A stretch of DNA of 64,000 bases from Cryptomeria japonica (Eukaryota; Streptophyta; Pinopsida; Cupressales; Cupressaceae). The notes under the pieces were generated by a model. That model saw nothing but the letters and a program-made list of their open reading frames with translations, searched no databases and was not told where the DNA came from. The stretch's first letter is position 1, and every line of letters begins with the position of its first letter. Where the stretch lies: NCBI RefSeq assembly GCF_030272615.1, contig NC_081408.1, forward strand, positions 764,416,173-764,480,172, given 5' to 3'. This document shows positions 22,170 to 32,977 of this stretch, piece after piece. The translations under genes and the position numbers were made by a program.

Positions 22170-22830
22170 GGGTTTCTCCCCCCCTGCCAGATCCGTACTC
22201 TGAAGTTTTGCAGGGCTGTGTACCGCCACTTGCTCCCGCCGCCGGCAGTGCGCTTGTCTCCCCGGGCGCCTTCTCCATTGGATTGTCGACGACTTGCACC
22301 CATGCCGGCCCCCACCGCCGCTGCAACCCGACCTCCGATAGACGCTGCAATCGGCCCGCCGACCTCCACAACCACCGGGTCCTTTGTCCGGCCTTGCCGC
22401 CGCTGCTGAACTGTTTATCGGTCACCACTAACAGCTCCAACAGACCTCTCGGCTACCTCCCTCTTCGGTGACGACCCTCTTCCCGATCGTGGTACCTCGC
22501 CGCCGTCTACTCCGTCGGCCTCCTCCTCGTCGGGCCCGATCACCGCCGCTGCCTGCCAACCGCGCCCCGTCTCTCTTCCCAACGGCCCCCACCACTCCAC
22601 CGCCCAGACTACGACACGTGGCAGCTATTCATTCGACCACGCAGGTGCACTGTCATCGTCCGTACAACTAGTTGGCAACCACGTCACCCTGCCACGTGGA
22701 ACCCAGTCAGCGGACACATCATCTGTACGGACAATTCAACGCTTTGCCACGTCAACATTTTTCGTACTGTCAGCCAAGGGGAGCGACGGTTTGATGACGA
22801 TCAAACAACCGTCAAATTTAACGTCAGTGC
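22170..22830 (+). promoter_or_regulatory. GC-rich leader of family C with ACGT-core boxes
   Basis: Unlike its AT-rich surroundings this leader is strongly GC-rich. It contains ACACGTGGC (22614-22622), GCCACGTGGA (22691-22700) and CCACGTCA motifs (about 22679 and 22747). Such G-box/ABRE-like elements bind bZIP factors in plants. The matching leader at 47260-47830 has the same cluster. Open frames here have proline/arginine-rich random composition and are not called. Confidence 0.45.
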
Positions 22831-23026
22831 TACATCAACATTTTTTTGAATTTTTTTTTTACCCCCTCTCATTGTGCTTTCCAGTTTTGCAATTCAACTT
22901 TGGAAGGTCATATCTTGCTCATTTTTGCTCCTTTTTTGGTGCAATTTTTTTTGAAATGGGCTAGAATTTCGTGCTCTTCGCAGTGGTGGAGGAATTTTCT
23001 GATTTTGATGGACGAATTTTTTAGAA

Positions 23027-23440
23027 TTGCCAGATCTTCATGACTGTACCCATCTAAAGGCATGGAGTAAAGTAATGGAAAAAGGACTCATTTATTATGT
23101 AAATGGAACTATTACAACACCACCTGATCCTAAGGCTAATCCTAATGCTCAAATTGAATGGCCCACTAAGAATGCTATGGCACTTGGAACTCTTAGAAAG
23201 TATGTATCAGATGACCTCCTTTTTCACATTGATAAGTGTACTACAATTTAAGAGGCTTGGGATATTTATGAGAAGTTGTATGGTCAAGTTGATGAGATTA
23301 AGGGCTACAAGCTTGATAGTGAACTCACAACATTGGATCCCAAGGATTTTGATACAATCCAAGATTATGTCACAAAAGCAATTGAGCTAAAGAGCAAAGC
23401 TAAAGGATTGTGGCATTGACTCACATGAAGTAAAGGAGAA
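23027..23440 (+). pseudogene. Copia gag fragment, nested family C copy
   Basis: LKAWSKVMEKGLIYYVNGTI, then KNAMALGTLRKYVSDDLLFH, a TAA at 23249-23251, then AWDIYEKLYGQVDEIKGYKL and IQDYVTKAIEL. It aligns with the family C gag at 48410-49100 and ends within the UBN2 domain. Confidence 0.8.
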
Positions 23441-24142
23441 TGAATGAGCTTAAGAAGGCTGCGATCATATATTTACATAACATCAACGATTATATTCCAG
23501 CATGTATGCATTGGTTAATGAAGTCAACGATTACATTTCAATCGTAGTGATTATCATGAAAGTGAAGTCATTGAAGCGGTTCTACTACACATCGTTACAT
23601 TTCAAAGGAGAAGTTAAAGTGTAAGAAGTCTACATCGATTCAATATAGAAGACTACGAATCAAAGTAAACTAATAGAATGATTTATTATTGTGGTCATTT
23701 GAATGCAGTGATTAAAGACAAATATGTGACTAAAGATAGTCGACTAAGATTGTTAAAGGTTCAAATCATTAAAGACATTGCAGAAGTGCGATTGATGATC
23801 AAAGAAGAAGTTATCGATAATTATTACATTACCGATTCCTTCAAAAATAAAGACAATACACGAATTTATTGCGTGAAGAAGATCGATATGCCATTGACTT
23901 TGCATATAGAACATATAGATCAAAGTGATTGCTATTGAATAAGGATGCAATTTTATCGCTATGTATTAACAAGCAATTATTATTATTATGGGTCGATTCG
24001 GTATGTTGATTGAAGACAATGGATGATACGACGCATGGCTTATGAGGTCCGACAAATGGAGCAACAAAAGGCAACTAAGAATGTGAATGATCTTGAAGTT
24101 TCAAATGAAGCCATTGTTCTAGATTAAAATGGCAGTCCACCG
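23441..24142 (+). other. Family B interior, no recognised protein
   Basis: AT-rich sequence with an 86-residue frame (23678-23938, VIKDKYVTKDSRLRLLKVQI) that I do not recognise. It lies between the truncated family C copy and the 132-residue ORF. Confidence 0.35.
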
Positions 24143-24541
24143 GTGTCGGGTCCTATAGATGTCGTCATATCTAGTGCCGTTGTAGACAATGACAAGCATA
24201 ACAGAAAAAGTGCAGAAGTCACAGTTGCAAAGGATGGAAATTTAAATCGACAAAATAGTATCCTATCACGAATGGATTTGAAGACTATTTCCAATTCAAA
24301 TAAAGGAGAAACTGTGAATATAGCCGATTCAAATGCAACTGATAGTAATGATGCATTAGCTTTTGCTACTGGTTCTGAGCACAAGGCCAATGAAAAGGAA
24401 TCGAGTTCTGTGAATGTCCTTGCATTAGCTGCAACTATTGTGGACTACAAGGCCACTGCAAATATGATAACAACAAAAGCAACCTTGGACGAGGAGGTCA
24501 GAAGGTTGATGCAAGTACTTGGAGATTCAGAGGGAGTTTGA
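24143..24541 (+). CDS. Unrecognised ORF of family B
   Basis: A 132-residue frame rich in Asn, Asp, Ser, Thr and Ala (AVVDNDKHNRKSAEVTVAKD near the start; LDEEVRRLMQVLGDSEGV at the end), with no zinc knuckle, membrane segment or signal peptide. It starts at an ATG-equivalent near 24143, though the true start may lie upstream. It occupies the place where family A has the end of gag, so it may be the remnant of a gag C-terminus. No function can be given. Confidence 0.35.
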   Translation: MSGPIDVVISSAVVDNDKHNRKSAEVTVAKDGNLNRQNSILSRMDLKTISNSNKGETVNIADSNATDSNDALAFATGSEHKANEKESSSVNVLALAATIVDYKATANMITTKATLDEEVRRLMQVLGDSEGV

Positions 24542-24705
24542 CAAACCAACAGAGGCAACCATGGACGAGGAGGTCAGAAGGTTGATGCAAGTACTTGGAG
24601 ATTCAGAGGGAGTTTGACAAACTAACAGAGGCAACCTTGGATGAGGAGGTCAGAAGGTTGATGCAAGTACTTGGAGCTTCAGAGGGAGTCACATCATCAT
24701 GAAGT
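24478..24705 (+). repeat. Three copies of a 76 bp repeat
   Basis: GAGGAGGTCAGAAGGTTGAT recurs at 24491, 24567 and 24643 (last with a T>C neighbour change), each followed by GCAAGTACTTGGAG and AGAGGGAGT. The first copy encodes the end of the ORF at 24143. Confidence 0.9.
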
Positions 24706-24720
24706 TTTCTTATAGCGTAT

Positions 24721-25285
24721 GTTTCTCTGAGACGGAGAAGCGTATGTTTCTCTAAGACGGAGAAACATGAGGTGAAAGCCCTTGTTAATGCATTTTTCTT
24801 TGAGACGGAGAAATTTGAGGTGAAAGCCCTTGTTAATGCATTTTTCTCCGAGACAAAGAAATTTGAGGTGAAAGCCCTTGTCCATCTCTGAGACAGAGTT
24901 GTGGTTCTTTCCACCCTTTGGGAGTAGCCATGGTGGACGTCATGTTGAGTGACTCCATGACGATGTGTTTCTTTCCACTAATGGGAGTAGCTATTGTGGA
25001 CATCACGTTGAGAGACTTCGTGATGATTCTCTTGTACTTGTGTTTATCCACCCTCTGGGAGTAGCCATGGTGGGCGTCATGTTGACAGACTCCATGACGA
25101 CATCACGTTGAGTGACTTCGTGATGGGCGCTTGTGCACTTGTTCCTTTCCACATATGGGAGTAGCCATGGTGGACGTCATGTTGAGAGACTCCATGACGT
25201 TATCACGTTGAGAGACTCCGTGATAAACTCTTTTCCATAGATGGGTGTAGCCATTGTGGGTGTCATGTTGAGAGACTCCATGACA
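24721..25285 (+). repeat. Array of constant-loop hairpins, family B 3' segment
   Basis: Three hairpin types. (1) Loop TRAGACG: best copy ATGTTTCTC/GAGAAACAT at 24744-24768, with weaker copies at 24721, 24794, 24841 and 24884. (2) Loop core GAGTAG with CCACC/GGTGG-type stems at about 24911, 24974, 25047 and 25147, and a variant at about 25233. (3) Loop TTGAGWGACTY (one TTGACAGACTC), always 11 nt, with perfect 7-bp stems: CGTCATG/CATGACG (24938, 25075, 25175), CATCACG/CGTGATG (25001, 25101), TATCACG/CGTGATA (25201) and TGTCATG/CATGACA (25261). The stem pairs change together. Confidence 0.85.
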
Positions 25286-25304
25286 TGGATATTTGGAAAG
25301 ATAC

Positions 25305-25323
25305 CTCCCTAGCTAAGAGGGAG
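25305..25323 (+). promoter_or_regulatory. Polypurine tract with stem-loop, family B
   Basis: CTCCCT-AGCTAAG-AGGGAG, identical to the sequence before the family A 3' LTR, directly precedes the 3' LTR at 25324. Confidence 0.75.
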
Positions 25324-25686
25324 TGTTGATGTTAGTAGCGGTGAGAGTTATCTCCTAATTTCGAAATCATCTGTAACTATTGAAGCCGACACTATATTTA
25401 TGCTGACTCAGTCCAAATGTCACCTCATTTTGAAAGAGGCCGACTCTTCATGAAGAGTCACTGTAACTTTATATATATATATATATATAAAAGTTAATTT
25501 CCTCCTCATTGGGGTAGAGTGTAGAAGACAAGCAGGTCGATACATAGGCAGATCAAATATACAGTTAATCTGCATTATCTAGAAAAGTAGTGCTCGAGGG
25601 AGACGATAGCAGTATATCGTCTATGGTTGGGAGGGCAACAATGATCTGTGTCATTGCCTATGGTTGAACGAGCACACCCTTCAACA
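25324..25686 (+). repeat. 3' LTR of family B
   Basis: 363 bp, colinear with the 5' LTR, ending CACCCTTCAACA before the CCCTT duplication. It includes GACTCTTCATGAAGAGTC at 25442-25459. Confidence 0.88.
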
Positions 25687-25691
25687 CCCTT

Positions 25692-26860
25692 GTATTCTAT
25701 TGCCTCACCCAAGATATCAAATCCTCTTTAAAAGATATTTTCTAATTTTGGATTAGTTTCCCCTGAGTCTATTTGTTTATTCTCTTTAACATTCCCTGAT
25801 ATTATGGAAGCATAAGTTTGTATGTAATAAATTCAATCTAATTGCTACAAACACCCAATTTCCCTAAGTTACTTGTCATAACTTACTAAATTAGTAAATT
25901 GAAAATTCTAACCTTCAATTGTTTTTAAGGTGAAGTGGAGGTTGTGGTGTATGGACACCAAGCCGTTCATTTGTTTTGGGCTTAGGCAAAGTATATGTTT
26001 TGTATTATTTTGCAAGAATTCCTTGAATCCACTGACTCAATTTAGTTTCCTTGCCAAATAAATATTATCATCACCCTAACATTTTTTGGTCTGCAGAATG
26101 TATTCTTATAAATTTGAAGTTTACTTGAATGACATTTAAATTAGATAGAAATATCAATTAATGAAAAGTTTAAATCTGATTGAAAATTACTAAATTGGTT
26201 CTTTGATTCAAAGTCTTTGAATTGAGCATATTGAAATTGAAAAAAAATTCCCATCTATGATGGTATATTTGCAACTACCTTATAACTATTTTAATTTTTT
26301 TTGTTTCTCCGATTAGTGTGGAATGTCACAATGCATATGAGTAAGCTCTCTATCAACTTTGTATTGTTTTTGAATCTTCCTTTATCAAAGAAAGCTGGAT
26401 TTGATTATTATCCAGCAAATTGGAGGTGACAATGTGCATGTTAGTACCATCTCACATCAATGATCTCCCTTAGAGACGTTTACTTTAATGCATCCTTCAC
26501 TAATTTGGATCTTATTGTTCGCTTTGCCCTATCCATGGGCTTCTAAAGATAACACATGGAAACATTTTCAGCAATAAAATGTTCTCAACATCCTAACAAT
26601 AGCTTTGAAATTTGCAAAATCTTTTTTGTAGCTATCATAACTTAAAGAGGATTCATAAAATACAATTTTTGGAGTGTTTAGGCCATGTTTGATTTGCAAA
26701 GCTAGATTTTGGTGACATATCTTTCATTCTCTACAACAAATTTAATCAAATGAAGTTTGCCAAATCTTCTAGAATTAAATCAAGACAATGAGCTCCAAAA
26801 TAGGGCATAGAGCCTCTCCATTAAAATTCTTTACACAACTGTGCAATTTGTACCACATAT
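25692..26860. other. Gene-free AT-rich sequence
   Basis: No coding similarity, repeat or RNA gene was seen. Confidence 0.4.
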
Positions 26861-28640
26861 TATGGCCCAAGCTCATTCACAACCTTTTCAAACAAAGCAA
26901 AAAATGTTTGTACTGTTTTTTTTAGATGTGTCAACAATTAGGAAGGATTGTGTTGTGTGATATAATCAAGATATAATTTCTCCTATTTGCCCATGCATAG
27001 GATATGAAATGGTATTTTGATGTTGTATAAAACAAAGGAGAGGAATACTCCTATAGAATATTACAAGAGAATCTTTCCATAAAGGAAACGATTGAGAACA
27101 GAAACATGAAATATAGAAAGGAAACTTCCTAAAACTAACAAAAGACGAAAGACATAAACGAAAGTTTCTAAATACTAACTAAATGACTAAGATGACCATT
27201 ATAGCAATATTACAATATTACTTTAATACCCTCCCTTAATGGTCATTCTACTATAAATACCCTATAGGAGATGCCACATAATCTGCAGATCATTTGCCCA
27301 CGAATACATAGAAGGCTGCCCCCTTCTCCTTAGAATGCTCTGCGACATGAGCCTACTATTGAGACCCTCCTTGGGTTTGCAAAACTTTTGGATATGACCA
27401 AGTTTAGCATAATCCTTCTACCACAATTCTTTCAACATGATGCTGGGTAACAAAGTCATTCCTCCCTTTATCTAGAGACAACAAGATTAGCTTCTCAAAA
27501 CCTGCGCAAAAAACTTGTCATGATTGTTTTTGGAAAAAAATTAGAAAACCTAGAAAACAACACCACCTTTCATGATTTTTGTGGAAAAATTAAGAAATTC
27601 CTCTAGTAAAGAAAGAACCCACAGTTTTTGTTTGAAAGAATTGTGCAAAAAACGAACATAGAAACCATGATTTTTGAAGATAAAATTGTGCAAAACCCTC
27701 CATGATTTTTTGTGGAGAAAAATTGGAAAACTCATCCACGATTTTTGAGGAGAAAAGTCTATTGAAAAACTTTACTCACGGCCATAACGAGTAGCAAACA
27801 GAAATGAAACTTGATTTTTGTGGATAAAAGTCGAGCAAAACCCTTCCATGATTTTTGTGGAAAAAAATCAGAAAACCCACAATTTTTTTTGCCAAAAAAG
27901 AACCTAAGCTCCGATACCATGAAATGATAATTTGATGTTGTATTAAACAAAGGAGAGGAATACTCTATATATCGAATATTACAAGAGGGTCTTTCTATAA
28001 CGGAAGTGATCGAAGAATAGAAACATGAAAGATGGAAAGGAAACTTTCTAAAACTAATTAAAGACAAAAGACATAAACGGAAGTTTCTAAACAGTAACTA
28101 AATGACTAAGATGATCATTATAGCAGTATTACAATATACTTTAATAGTTTATTATGGTACAACCTATTTTGCTCACTATTATAGAACTTCTCCATTCAAG
28201 GTCTTTCTGTAGCCATACAATTTACGGTCCAAGCTCATTCACAACCTTCCCAAACAAAGTAAAAAATGTTTGTACTGATTTTATTTTGCTAGATATGTCA
28301 ACCAATCTTAGGAAAGATTGTGTTATAGTTGTTATAATGTGATACCATGAGAAATAAATCAAGCTTAGTTTCTCCTAGTTGCCAATATGTAAGATATTAT
28401 GGTACAACCTATTCTTGCCCATCATATAGAACCTCTCCATTAGAAGTCTTCGTGTAGCCATACAATTGTGCCACATATTACGGCCCAAGCTCATTCACAA
28501 CCATCTCAAACAAAGCAAAATTTTTTGTACTGATTTTATTTTGTTAGATGTGTCCACAGATTTTAGGAAAGACTGTTGTAGTGTGATACCATAAGGAAAT
28601 TAATCAAGGTATAGTTTCTCCTCTTTTCCTTTTTGAGCAA
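26861..28640. repeat. ~270 bp tandem repeat array, interrupted
   Basis: Units share CCAAGCTCATTCACAACC (26870, 28210, 28483), AAAATGTTTGTACTGATTTT, GTGATACCATAAGGAAATTA and AGATATTATGGTACAACCTA. Spacing between intact anchors is 273 bp. The array is split by a miniature LTR element (27005-28146) and resumes at 30541. Confidence 0.75.
27005..28146 (-). mobile_element. Miniature LTR retrotransposon (TRIM/SMART-like)
   Basis: Two ~225 bp direct repeats (27005-27228 and 27920-28146) flank 691 bp without coding capacity. On the minus strand the right copy is the 5' LTR, followed by TGGTATCGGAGC (primer site, 27908-27919), and AAGGGAGGG (27229-27237 complement) precedes the left, 3' LTR. Flanks GGATA and GTTTA compare with an empty site AGATATTATGG in neighbouring repeat units. 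The interior has repeats of TGATTTTTG between short inverted arms. LTRs begin TATTAAAG, not TG. Confidence 0.75.
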
Positions 28641-30540
28641 TCAAATTAATTGAATAATTTAATATTAAGTTGCTCAAAATAACTTTATTTTATTAATAAA
28701 GTGCAACTAATATTTTTTATTAAATTAAATGGGTTTTAAAGGATAATATTTTATTTTATGGCTGCTTAGTGCAAAAAGAATATTATTTTATTAAAAGTGA
28801 TTTAAAAAAAATTAACTGGAAAGTTTTGTGGAAGGCTAATGAGAAGATAGGAGGGCATTCTAAAGATTGTTTATTTCTCTTTTGGAGATGTGTGCTCGTG
28901 GCTACATTTCTCATTGGAGAGGCGAAAATTGCAGTGGTTTTCCTTTCGGACGGAAACCTGAAAGGCAATGTGGTTCCAATCAGAGATTGATAGTGTGCTG
29001 AAGATTTGGAATTTTGGGACAAAAACCCTCAGATTCCACCGGTGCAATTTCATACAAAAATTGCCTTTGTGTTGAAAGTTCAATATACAAGGGATTATTT
29101 GGTAATGAATATCTCCTTAATGCCAGGCAATAAATTAATATTTCCTCCACTATCTCATGCCTAGTGAGCAGGTCGAAGGTTATTTTGAAATTTGTTACAA
29201 CCAAAGTTTTATAAATTTGTATAGGTATTTGTGAGTTTGGGGTGATTTAATGTCATAACTGGATTGAACTGATATATTCCTGCAAGCCAAATTGTGTGGT
29301 GTCTAATAGAAGACAAAGTTTTATAAATTTATATAGGTATTTATGGGTTTGGGGTGATTTAATGTCATAACTGGATTGAACTGATATATTCCCGCAAGCC
29401 AAGTTGCGTGGGGTCTAATAGCAGAGTATCTTTTTCATTAAAATCACCCTAAGTGAATAAAGGAATTCGTGGACTCATTTGTTTGCCACTAAGGCCGTAT
29501 TCACAACATATTTCTTGGCTGCTGCAGCTATCAGGTCTTCTCTTTCCTTTCGCTTGGCAATGAGTCTGAATACCATTTCAGGGGGTCAAAAGGAAATAAT
29601 ATTTGAAGCGGCACTTGTAGGACGTGGAAGGGATTCGATATACTTAGTGACAGGCTTAGAAACATTTCATGGGCCCATAAAGACATTAACCTCTCTAAGA
29701 ATATACCTAAAAAAGGAAAAGAAGAAATAATGTTAAGGAAAGCGACAAAGCACTCCTGGAGATGGTCACTATCTATTTTATTTGCTACGCCCAACAAAGA
29801 GGGAGTTGTGGGCCCAAGGAGGAGGTGTAAAGTGCTGGTTGAAAATCCTTGAAAATGAGTCGCTTGGTGTTATGGAATTGTGGGAAGTCAAATATGGACA
29901 AGGAGATCTGGGTAGTGGAAGCTGGGAAAAATCAACCCCAGTTTAGGCCTGAATGCACAGGTCGCCATCCTTATTCATGTTACTGTGCTTATGTAAAGGG
30001 GTCTGTTTGGTGCTGTAAGAGGAGTTTATGAACTTCAGAAGAAGGGTAGGAAGCATGGTGGCATGCAAAATTGTTAACTGAAGGTGTAAGGAGAATTCTG
30101 GAAGTGGAATAGGCTTTGCCTTGGTGGCATGGAGGCCTCCAAGGAAGTTCACTGATAGGTTCTGCAGATAGATGTTGTCGTCCCTGTTTCAGTCATTAGA
30201 GGAAGTTGTGCCAGCCAAAACAAGGAGTTTGAAGGGATTAAGGTAGTATAAAAAATGATTATAGTATTCTGATAAAGATGTTGATAATTTATAAATTTTC
30301 TTTGTATCAGACAATTGTTGTTGAGAAATGCTATGATAAATTATTTGCATTCCTTGTTTGAAATTGCGTAAAATTAACATCAGTGTGAATCAAATTGGAG
30401 TATTGAATATTTGCCTATCATTTACATCATGTGCAAATCCTCCATCTCAAAGCAATTTTCAATCAAACAAATCAAAATCATCCTTTGTTGAGCTAAAGTC
30501 AGAAAAATTACAAGTTTGGTCAAATATCGTGTAGGGGATA
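28641..30540. other. Gene-free insertion or spacer within the 270 bp array
   Basis: AT-rich, no recognised protein. It contains a 112 bp direct duplication, listed separately. Frames at 28769 and 29479 have no family signature. Confidence 0.35.
29202..29425. repeat. 112 bp tandem duplication
   Basis: CAAAGTTTTATAAATTTRTA recurs at 29202 and 29314, with TTTGGGGTGATTTAATGTCA and CTGGATTGAACTGATATATT in both copies. Confidence 0.85.
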
Positions 30541-30930
30541 TTACAGATGTGTTGACAGAATTTAGGAAAGACTGTTGTAGAGTGATACCATAAGGAAATT
30601 AATCAAGGTACAATTTCTCCTCTTTTCCTTTGCATAAGATATTATGGTACAACCTATTCTTGCCCACTATATAGAACCTCTCCATAAGAAGTCTTCCCGT
30701 AGCCATACAATTTGTGTGACATGTCATGCCTATGGCCCAAGCTCATCCACAACCATATCAAACAAAGCATAAAATGTTTGTACTGATTGTATTTTGTTAG
30801 ATGTTTCCACAGTTTTAGGAAAGATTGTGTTGTAATGTGATACCATAAGGAAGTTAGTCAAGGCATAATTTCTCCTCTTTGTCTATGCATAAGATATTAT
30901 GATACAACCTATTCTTGCATGCTATTTATG
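30541..30930. repeat. ~270 bp tandem repeat array, right part
   Basis: Resumes with TTTAGGAAAGACTGTTGTAG and contains one full further unit (anchor CCAAGCTCATCCACAACC near 30736) and the start of another. Confidence 0.75.
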
Positions 30931-32977
30931 TTACTTATCCAGTACACACTCACATCTTGCACTACTTCTCTTGGCATATCAATTTTGAGGCTTTCATATG
31001 AAGGGCCTTCAAAGTCAGGATTTGCAGTGGAAATTGTATCAAGTATAGAAGCAGATATCTTTAAAATATCATGATATACACTGATAGAATCTTTTTGTGG
31101 CAGGGTTTCTGATATTTTCTTGACAATATTGTGAACTTTTTACAGTATCTTTGACTGTAACTTTGTTTAAAATTTTCACCAATATATTGCAAAATTTAAA
31201 AATTATCGGTGATATACAGAAATTTAATATTTTATCTATATAAGCATCAGAACAGCAATTTTTTTTTTCATTCTACTCTAGAACTTCCATAAATGGGACA
31301 ATGATTATTTAAAAAATGGATGTAGTTATCTACGGTTGTGGAGACATTTGATATAATCAAGTTTGAAAACTTTGTGAATGAGTAACATGATTGACATTAT
31401 TATGACTAGTGATTATCACTGAGCAAACACTACTGTCATTATTTATGGTTCGTGAATGTAGTTTTTACTAGACAAAACTGTCAAATGATTATTCTATTCT
31501 TTGACTTGTCATTATTATTGCATCACAGATGTTAGTGCTGTCATTTCTACTTATCAGTGGGCACTGCTGTTATTATTTCATTTGTAAAATAGTTGTATTG
31601 TTGAGCTAATTGTTTGGGAATTTTTGTTGTCACATATCAGCTGTTAATAATGTTGTATCAATGAGATTGTTGTTATCATTATTTCCTTTTGACAGAACTA
31701 TCCTTTTGTGATTAGTAATCTTCTTATGATCATTGATTAGTAGCATTTTGTCATTATTGCGACCTGGACATTCTTGATTAGTATGGTGTTCAGTAGCATC
31801 CATATTAGTAGTGTGATTAATTAATATGGGCATCTATATTGCTGCCAACATTATAGGAAGTATTGGTGATCAAAGATTAATATGAAATGTTGTTAAGGCA
31901 GGACGTTGCTGTTCTGAAATGTCAGACATGATTGTTGCCACTGTTGTAAACTTAAGAGGTATATGATGAAGTTAGGGAGACTCTTGTCAACTGTATTTAC
32001 CATCTTGTTTATAGATTATTCTCTTCAAATTTTTAGTTAAGGATAATGGTAGGGTTAACAAGTTGTGTTTACCTTAGTTGCATTTTATTGCATTAAGAGT
32101 TCATTGTGAGCCTGGCAGAGTTATTTATTAAAATTGATAAAGAGATTTATATTACAATTATCTGTAGTCACCAATCTTAAAATTAAAGCCATAGTTCAAA
32201 ATTCATAATGTACATCCTTAACTCTTGTTTAATTTCGCTTTCTCTCTTTATGTGATGAGGATGGCTTAAATGTAAAAAACATGAGTTATTTTTATTTTTT
32301 TAATGATTTTTTCTGCATGTTTGGTTTCCTGAAATTTGCCTGGTTTTTGTCTATAATATCCCGAGCAATTGAGAATATCTTTATCTTTTTGGATGCCAAG
32401 AAATTCCCGAGAATAATATTTCCTTCTATGGTATTAACTATCAAGCATTGTGTGGCAATAGGGAGGTACATTCAATGGTAATTGCATCAACCATTGTATG
32501 GCAATACAGAGAGATCTTTCATGGTAATTGGATCAAGCTTCATCCATGTGTGGCAATTGGGAGGGACACCCTCTCAAATTAAAAGGAATGTTGAAGTAGC
32601 ACTAAGAATTAGCCATTGTCTTTCTGGTGGTACTATTCGGAAAAAAGTTATTCCTATTGTACCCACCAATATTAATCGTTTTGAAAGAATGTGGATCATT
32701 ATGAGTCTGCATTATAATTTGGAATTTCTTCTTCCTCGTTTAGATTTCTAGAGGCAAGCGAAGACCTTGTGGAGTACAAGGGAAGCAATAAGTCTAGACA
32801 TTTTCACTTTGCTTTATGCAAAGGCCTCAGGGGGCAGCAATGTTAGGTGCCTACATGACCAGGGAATTTAGTACAAAATTTTAACACTATGCGCCAATAT
32901 ATTTGTCAATTGCTATTTTAAGCAATTCAAGCCCCACACCCTCATTTCTGACAAAAGTTATTGTCAACCAAAGAAAC
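30931..32977. other. Gene-free sequence, one unrecognised short ORF
   Basis: About 31380-31850 is rich in CTGTCATTATT-like diverged repeats. A frame at 32482-32751 encodes ALRISHCLSGGTIRKKVIPI and similar residues up to a stop at 32749. I do not recognise it, and it has no neighbouring exon signals. Confidence 0.3.

Larger units (their letters stand above)
21381..23440 (+). mobile_element. Truncated family C Copia nested in family B
   Basis: A 5' LTR (21381-21839, TGTTGGTGTAATTAATTATT...ATCTCACA), primer site TGGTATCAGAGC at 21840, a GC-rich leader (22170-22760) and the first part of gag are colinear with the complete family C element at 46473. Similarity ends inside gag at about 23440. The rest of the element and the 3' LTR are missing, so this copy was cut by deletion. 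Confidence 0.8.

Noticed and set aside
22099-22671. Several overlapping frames in the GC-rich leader of the nested family C copy
   Set aside because: All six frames are open by base composition; Pro/Arg/Ala-rich sequence without conservation against the second copy at 47260.
24603-24914. Minus-strand frames with repeated TRAFTSNF-type peptides
   Set aside because: Shadow of the 50 bp hairpin repeats in family B.
32482-32751. 89-residue frame ALRISHCLSGGTIRKKVIPI
   Set aside because: No domain recognised and no splice or promoter context; left as unassigned sequence.
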